Assembly: GCF_006716765.1 (NCBI RefSeq)
Contig: NZ_VFPO01000001.1
Span: 6,076,001 to 6,140,000 of the forward strand
From: Actinomadura hallensis
Lineage (GTDB): Bacteria > Actinomycetota > Actinomycetes > Streptosporangiales > Streptosporangiaceae
DNA: 64,000 nucleotides
Direction: 5' to 3'
The position numbers and the translations under genes are program-made. The notes under the pieces are model-generated. The model saw only the letters and a list, made by a program, of their open reading frames with translations. It did not search any database and was not told the origin of the DNA. Of this stretch, positions 59,538 to 64,000 are shown piece by piece (position 1 is the first letter of the stretch; each line of letters begins with the position of its first letter).

Positions 59538-60581
59538 ATGACGAGCACCTGGACGATCGGCGAGCTGGCCGAGCGGGCCGCCGCGGCACTGGCCGCGGAC
59601 GGGTCTCCGCAGGTCAGCGGCCGGGTGCGGGACGTCCCGAACGAGCGGCTGATCCGCTGGTACACCACCATCGGCCTGGTCGACCCGCCGCTCGGACGCC
59701 GCGGCCGCACCGCCCTGTACGGGCCCCGGCACCTTCTCCAGCTCGTCGCGGTGAAGCGCCGCCAGGCCGCGGGCCGGTCGATCGCGGAGATCCAGACCGA
59801 ACTCGCCGGCGCCACCGACGCGACTCTCGAACGCATCGCCGCCCTCCCCTTCCCCGCCACCGCCCCGCCGCCCGCCACGATCCCCGGCCGAGCGTCCCGT
59901 GCCCGTGGCACGCCCCTTCGCCCTCGACGCCCCGGGCAGGAGGCAGCACGCAGCACCTCACCCGCCGCTGCATCCCCCGCGGGCGGACCGACAAGCCGCG
60001 CCGACACCCCGGTGAGCCACGCGGGCACCGAGCCGACACCCCGCCCGAAGTTCCTGGACGAAACGGCGGGCACGAGTCCCACCGAGCACACGACAGCACC
60101 GCCCCCCGGCTCGGGCGCGGCGTCCACCGGCGAGGCCGGGCGAGCCATCCCGCCTAATGCACCCGCCGACGCCGTCCAGCACGGAACCGCACCGACGGCC
60201 GAGTCGCCGGCAGCCGACACCGACCCGGCGGGCGCGACTCCCACCGCGAGCGGAACGGCCTCTGTCCACAGCGACCGCGACACATCCCGCCCCGCCTTCT
60301 GGCGCGAACGTCCCGACATCTCCTACACCGAGACGGCGGTCGTCGGCGACTACGACGTCTCGACCGCATCCACCGACCCTCGGCCAACCGTCGTGCAGGG
60401 CGTGCGGCTCACGCCCGGCCTCACCCTCCTCTTGGACGTCCCCGTCCTCGACGGCGAAGACCTCGCCGCCATCGAGACCGCCGCGCGCCCGCTGCTCGAC
60501 GAACTGCGCCGGCGCGGCCTCCTCACCACCGACCCGAGCCCCGCGTACCCGCCCGCCGACACCTCCCGGAGGTCCCCGTGA
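59538..60581 (+). CDS. MerR family regulator with long disordered linker
   Basis: A 347-residue protein. The MerR HTH is at the N terminus: WTIGELAERAAAAL, then VRDVPNERLIRWYTTIGL, a wing with YGPRHLLQLVAVKRRQ and GRSIAEIQTEL. Residues about 105-255 are Pro/Ala/Thr-rich and disordered. A small C-terminal domain follows (VQGVRLTPGLTLLLDVPVLD and a helix AIETAARPLLDELRRRG), probably for dimerisation or ligand binding. No cysteines suit metal sensing. Its TGA overlaps the GTG of the VIT/VWA gene (GTGA), coupling the two. Twin palindromes precede it. Confidence 0.9.
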   Translation: MTSTWTIGELAERAAAALAADGSPQVSGRVRDVPNERLIRWYTTIGLVDPPLGRRGRTALYGPRHLLQLVAVKRRQAAGRSIAEIQTELAGATDATLERIAALPFPATAPPPATIPGRASRARGTPLRPRRPGQEAARSTSPAAASPAGGPTSRADTPVSHAGTEPTPRPKFLDETAGTSPTEHTTAPPPGSGAASTGEAGRAIPPNAPADAVQHGTAPTAESPAADTDPAGATPTASGTASVHSDRDTSRPAFWRERPDISYTETAVVGDYDVSTASTDPRPTVVQGVRLTPGLTLLLDVPVLDGEDLAAIETAARPLLDELRRRGLLTTDPSPAYPPADTSRRSP

Positions 60582-62950
60582 CCGTGCGCATACTGCCGCT
60601 GCCCGACACCGAACCCCCGGCGACCGACCGCGGGTTGGGTGCGCTCACCACGGACAAGGGCAACCTGCCGCTCGACTCCGTCGACGTGCACGCCTCGATC
60701 ACCGGGCCGGCCGCCCGGATCGAGGTCGTCCAGGGCTTCCGCAACCCGTTCGACGTGCCGCTGGAGGCCACCTACGTCTTCCCGTTGCCCGACCGCGCCG
60801 CCGTCACCGCGATGCGCATGGAGGCCGCCGACCGGGTCATCGAGGGGAAGCTGAAAGAGCGCGGCCAGGCCCGGCACGACTACGACGCCGCCATCGCCTC
60901 CGGGAAGCGCGCCGCGATCGCGGAAGAGGACCGTCCGGACGTCTTCAGCATGCGCGTCGGCAACATCCTCCCCGGTGAACGCGCGACGATCAGGCTCACC
61001 CTCGACCAGCCGCTTCCCCGCGAGTCGGCCTCCAGCACGGTGTTCCGGTTCCCGCTCGTCGTCGCTCCCCGCTACATCCCGGGCGCGCCCCTGGACGGCG
61101 ACCGCGCCGGCCGCGGCGTGGCCGAGGACACCGACGCCGTGCCCGACGCGTCCCGGATCAGCCCGCCCGTCCTTTTGCCCGGCTTCCCCAACCCGGTCCG
61201 GCTCGGCATCACCGTCGACATCGACCCGGCGGGGCTGCCGCTGACCGAGATCCGCTCCGCGTTGCACGTCGTCGCGGAAGAAGGCGACGGCGAACGCACC
61301 GCCGTGCGGCTGCAACCGGGAGAACGACTCGACCGCGACTTCATCCTGCGCCTCGGCTATGCCCCGCACGAGAGCGCCGCGCTCTCCCTGGTCCCGGACG
61401 AGTCGGGCGACGAGGGGACGTTCACCCTGACGGTCCTACCGTCTGGGGAGGCGCAGCCGGCCCCGCGCGACGTGGTGCTGGTGCTCGACCGCTCCGGCAG
61501 CATGCACGGCTGGAAGATGGTCGCCGCCCGCCGCGCCGCCGCCCGCATCGTCGACACGCTCCGCACCGAGGACAGATTCGCGGTCCTGTCGTTCGACTCC
61601 ACCATCGAACGCCCCCGCGACCTCGGCGCCGGCCTCGTCCACGGGACCGACCGCAACCGCTTCCGCGCGGTCGAGCATCTCGCGGCGCTCCACGCCCGCG
61701 GCGGAACCGAGATGCTCGCTCCGCTCGGCGAGGCCGCCCGGCTGCTCGGCGACCCCGGGCGCGACCGTGTCCTCGTCCTCATCACCGACGGCCAGGTCGG
61801 CAACGAAGACCAGATCCTCGCCCACCTGGAACCACAGCTCCGCGACGTGCGGGTCCACACGGTGGGCATCGACCAGGCCGTGAACGCCGGCTTCCTCAAC
61901 CGTCTCGCCGCCGTCGGGCAGGGCCGCTGCGAACTGGTCGAGTCCGAAGACCGCCTGGACGAGGCCATGGAGCACATCCACCACCGGATCGCCGCACCGA
62001 TCGCGACCGGCCTGTCCCTGCACCCCGACGGCCTGGAGATCATCCCCGGCTCCGTGGCCCCCGCCCGGATCGGCGCGCTCTTCCCCGGCGTCCCCCTGAT
62101 GGTCGCCGGCCGGTTCCGCGGAGCCCCGTCGGGCTCGCTGTCCGTCCGCGGCACCGGGCCGAACGGAACCGCCTGGGAACAGCACGCCACCGCCACGGTC
62201 ACCGAGAACACCGCCGCCACGTCCCTCTGGGCCCGCGCGCACCTGCGCGACCTGGAAGACCGCTACGCGACCGGCGGCCCCGACGACCTGGAGCAACGCA
62301 TCATCGACACGTCCCTCCGGTTCGGCGTCCTGTGCCGATTCACCGCGTTCGTCGCGGTGGACAGCCGCGTGGCCACCGAAGGCGACGCCCCACACCAGGT
62401 CGTCCAGCCGGTGGACATGCCCCGAGGCTGGGCCCAGCCCGAGGCCGCCCCGAGGATGGCGACAGCCGCCTTCGCCGGCGCGCCGGAAACGCTTCTGGGA
62501 TCAGCCGGTCCCCCGGCTCCCCCGGGGGCTCCTCCTGCGCCCTCCGGCCCACCTCCCGCCTACGTCACCGGCATGCCGACGAGAAGCGCCGGACGCTCCC
62601 TGGGCGCACCGGGCGCCCGCGGCGGGATGCAGCCGCCGCCCCAGCTCACGTTCCAGCGAGAACTGACCAACGTGCTCGACCGGCTCCGCCAGGTCCCGGA
62701 CACACGTGACCAGCGCGTCCACCACCTGCTGAGCGACCTGCTGCCCATCCTGGAGTCGATCGTCCAGCGCATGGAGACGCTGTCCCTGGACACCGCGTCA
62801 CTGACGACCCTCCGCGACGACCTACGCCGCCTCAATCCCGCAGCAGACCAGGCCACCGTGAACACCCTGTGGACCCGCGCCCTCCAGGTCCTCCAAGACT
62901 TCACAGGCGCACCGAAACGCCGCCGCCCCTTCTGGAAGCGCCAAACCTAA
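60578..62950 (+). CDS. VIT and von Willebrand factor A domain protein
   Basis: A 790-residue cytoplasmic protein. The VIT (inter-alpha-trypsin-like) domain is at about 25-155, with GNLPLDSVDVHASITG and VFPLPDRAAVTAMRM. The VWA domain starts near 297 with a complete MIDAS: DRSGSM (304-309), the Thr in ARGGTEML, and ITDGQVGN. A beta-domain and helices follow, then a Pro/Ala-rich linker and a C-terminal helical bundle (LTNVLDRLRQVPDTRD…). VIT/VWA proteins bind partners via metal-dependent adhesion. No signal peptide, so the partner is inside the cell; the MerR protein is the obvious candidate. Confidence 0.92.
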   Translation: MTVRILPLPDTEPPATDRGLGALTTDKGNLPLDSVDVHASITGPAARIEVVQGFRNPFDVPLEATYVFPLPDRAAVTAMRMEAADRVIEGKLKERGQARHDYDAAIASGKRAAIAEEDRPDVFSMRVGNILPGERATIRLTLDQPLPRESASSTVFRFPLVVAPRYIPGAPLDGDRAGRGVAEDTDAVPDASRISPPVLLPGFPNPVRLGITVDIDPAGLPLTEIRSALHVVAEEGDGERTAVRLQPGERLDRDFILRLGYAPHESAALSLVPDESGDEGTFTLTVLPSGEAQPAPRDVVLVLDRSGSMHGWKMVAARRAAARIVDTLRTEDRFAVLSFDSTIERPRDLGAGLVHGTDRNRFRAVEHLAALHARGGTEMLAPLGEAARLLGDPGRDRVLVLITDGQVGNEDQILAHLEPQLRDVRVHTVGIDQAVNAGFLNRLAAVGQGRCELVESEDRLDEAMEHIHHRIAAPIATGLSLHPDGLEIIPGSVAPARIGALFPGVPLMVAGRFRGAPSGSLSVRGTGPNGTAWEQHATATVTENTAATSLWARAHLRDLEDRYATGGPDDLEQRIIDTSLRFGVLCRFTAFVAVDSRVATEGDAPHQVVQPVDMPRGWAQPEAAPRMATAAFAGAPETLLGSAGPPAPPGAPPAPSGPPPAYVTGMPTRSAGRSLGAPGARGGMQPPPQLTFQRELTNVLDRLRQVPDTRDQRVHHLLSDLLPILESIVQRMETLSLDTASLTTLRDDLRRLNPAADQATVNTLWTRALQVLQDFTGAPKRRRPFWKRQT

Positions 62951-63120
62951 AGGTCCCCTCCCACACCGGCCAAGACAGGGGACAGCAACCCGAAGCCAGT
63001 TGGAGCGGCCGGCCGAGCAGGTCGCGTCCTGAAGTCGTTGAATGCCGAGCTGCAGGCACTGGTGGACGACGCCCGGTTCATGTCCGGGAGCGCAGCGCTT
63101 GCGAGCGGCGCGCACCCAGA

Positions 63121-63186
63121 GGTGCCCGCCCCGGCCGCGCGCCTCCACGTGCCCGCCCCGACCGCGCGCCTCCAGGTGCCCGGCCG
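63121..63186. repeat. 27-bp tandem repeat, about 2.4 units
   Basis: Units 63121-63147 and 63148-63174 differ by two bases (GGTGCCCGCCCCGGCCGCGC.. and CGTGCCCGCCCCGACCGCGC..), followed by a partial third unit. Two full copies and a truncated one; may vary between strains. Confidence 0.7.
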
Positions 63187-63381
63187 GGGCGGGCCCGCCG
63201 CGACGGCCAGCGGCACCGAGGGCTCGGGGAACGGGCCGATTCGGGCGTGACCGGGCGGGGTCCCCGCCGAGCACACCCGCGTCACGTACTCCTCGACTCG
63301 TCTGCTCGTCGAGCTGCCGGAGAACGCACCGCGGCCGCCTCACCGGCCCCAACCCGGTCGACTGAGCTACCTGCAGGAATC

Positions 63382-63432
63382 TCCGAGCTTTAGTTCACGC
63401 GCCGGGAGGGTCCGAAGCGGTCGAAGCTCGGA
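63382..63432. terminator. Inverted repeat downstream of the MFS gene
   Basis: TCCGAGCTT (63382-63390) and AAGCTCGGA (63424-63432) are perfect 9-bp complements separated by 33 nt, 30 bp past the leftward MFS stop. A possible terminator without U-tract. Confidence 0.45.
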
Positions 63433-63461
63433 GGCACCGAGCTGGACGGCTCGCACAGCCC

Positions 63462-64000
63462 TCAACCACTCCGCCGGGTGCCGGCGCGGGGTCGGTGACG
63501 GTACAGGGCGACGAGGTTCAGCGACAGGCCCACCACCGCGACCGCGGCGACCAGGTTGACGCCCGGGGTGAAACCGGCGAAACCGGCGCCGGTCGTCCCG
63601 GCCGCCACCAGTGCGGTGACCACCGCCAGGACGAGGGCGGCGCCGACCTGGCCCGAGGTGTTGACCAGACCGGAGGCCAGCCCCTGCTCGGAGTCGTCGA
63701 TGCCGTCCGTCGCCTGACTCATGATCGAACTGAATCCGAACGCGAACCCGCCGCCCAGCAGCACCATCGTCGGGAAGATCGTCAACGCGTAGTGCGGGGC
63801 GTTCCCGGCCGTGGCGAGGAACCACCCATATCCCAGCGTCAACGACGTCATGGAGGTGACGATCAGACGGGACGCCCCGTACCGGTCGATCAGTCGGCCG
63901 AGGAACGGCGAGCCGACGGCCACGACCAGTCCCCCGGGCAGCAGCGCCATCGCCATCCTCAGCGGTGACCAGCCCAGGACGTCCTGCAGGTACAGCGTCA
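63462..64000 (-). CDS. MFS transporter, C-terminal part (cut by window edge)
   Basis: The frame enters at the right edge and stops at 63462, giving about 179 residues. The segment TLYLQDVLGWSPLRMAMALL precedes a cytoplasmic loop GRLIDRYGASRLIV (the GxLaDrxGxr-type motif of the second half), then helices VLLGGGFAFGFSSIM and ALVLAVVTALVAA, and a final TM ending ALYRHRP. This fits the 14-TM DHA2 drug:H+ antiporter group (QacA/EmrB type). Substrate unknown; the regulator and N-terminal half lie beyond the window. Confidence 0.85.
   Translation of the reverse strand, partial: TLYLQDVLGWSPLRMAMALLPGGLVVAVGSPFLGRLIDRYGASRLIVTSMTSLTLGYGWFLATAGNAPHYALTIFPTMVLLGGGFAFGFSSIMSQATDGIDDSEQGLASGLVNTSGQVGAALVLAVVTALVAAGTTGAGFAGFTPGVNLVAAVAVVGLSLNLVALYRHRPRAGTRRSG

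Larger units (their letters stand above)
62951..63461. other. Intergenic region between VIT/VWA and MFS genes
   Basis: A 511-bp region with a 27-bp tandem repeat (63121-63186) and an inverted repeat (63382-63432). A Pro/Ala-rich reading of 70 codons over the tandem repeat has neither ribosome site nor homology and is not called a gene. Confidence 0.45.

Noticed and set aside
63038..63250. 70-codon frame over the 27-bp tandem repeat
   Set aside because: Starts without a ribosome site; the Ala/Pro repeat content is explained by the DNA repeat. Might be reconsidered if conserved in relatives.
1..64000. tRNA, rRNA and CRISPR arrays
   Set aside because: I saw no GTTCGANTC-type T-arm with matching acceptor stem, no rRNA segments, and no regularly spaced direct repeats of CRISPR size.
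1..64000. Insertion sequences or integrase/prophage genes
   Set aside because: No transposase, integrase or recombinase motif was recognised; the only mobile-like elements are the small palindromic repeats.

Overview
The window is high-GC DNA with dense genes, frequent GTG/TTG starts and many 4-nt ATGA stop/start overlaps. The gene content (lsr2, clpC, disA, a chaplin, an FtsX-type ABC exporter, NlpC/P60 pairs, a DUF2342 metalloprotease, a ClgR-like box) points to an actinobacterium. A mycelial Streptosporangiales/Thermomonosporaceae (Actinomadura-like) organism is my inference, not proven. The backbone has the same order as the Mycobacterium tuberculosis block Rv3585 to Rv3628 (recalled, not searched): radA-disA-(membrane protein)-mutY-clpC-lsr2-lysS-coaX-panD-panC-DUF2520-DUF3180-folK-folB-folP-folE-ftsH-hpt-tilS-DUF2342 protease-dacB-ppa. 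Lineage-specific genes are inserted between these anchors.

Layout. 1-2.6 kb: an edge-truncated sugar-phosphate isomerase/epimerase, a SAM methyltransferase and an alpha/beta hydrolase. 2.6-8 kb: radA and disA (DNA repair, c-di-AMP), a secreted or anchored protein and mutY, interrupted by a palindromic repeat family whose copies start right after stop codons. 8-10.7 kb: a decayed amidohydrolase, an unusual adenosine deaminase-like gene, and a winged-helix/nucleotidyltransferase protein. 10.8-14.3 kb: clpC and lsr2, with a ClgR-like palindrome upstream of clpC. 14.3-15.4 kb has no visible gene. 15.4-20.8 kb: RDD/RDD/ArgA-like operon, NlpC/P60 hydrolase, a small ORF facing a 76-residue LuxR-type HTH protein, and a LacI regulator. 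20.8-28.4 kb: one leftward NAD/CoA block, DUF2520-panC-panD-nadB-nadC-coaX-lysS, with a symmetrical palindrome before nadB and a pentapeptide-repeat insert inside NadB. 28.5-34.5 kb: ABC exporter pair, chaplin, and a NarL-type two-component pair. 34.6-40.1 kb: MidA-like methyltransferase, cytochrome P450, a PAP2 remnant, a 5'-truncated SGNH esterase, CGAAA/TTTCG palindromes and a CE4 deacetylase. 40.2-43.7 kb: two bacterial PH-domain membrane proteins and an orphan nuoD. 43.7-49.6 kb: the folate operon (folE, folP, SnoaL-like, folB, folK, DUF3180) and ftsH. 50-55 kb: hpt, tilS, DUF2342 metalloprotease, dacB, ppa. 55-64 kb: second NlpC/P60 protein, a sigma/zinc-finger/transmembrane/BACON fusion protein, a NERD protein, a MerR-VIT/VWA operon with a tandem operator, and the 3' end of an MFS transporter gene.

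How the genes work together. The central part is core metabolism and quality control: NAD and CoA precursors feed folate, tRNA charging and purine salvage, while ClpC and FtsH handle proteolysis. Envelope genes (two NlpC/P60 hydrolases, DacB, chaplin, PH proteins) recur throughout. The most unusual parts are the covarying palindromic repeats, the single-chain sigma/anti-sigma-like membrane protein, and the MerR-VIT/VWA operon whose promoter region carries two identical palindromes 14 bp apart.
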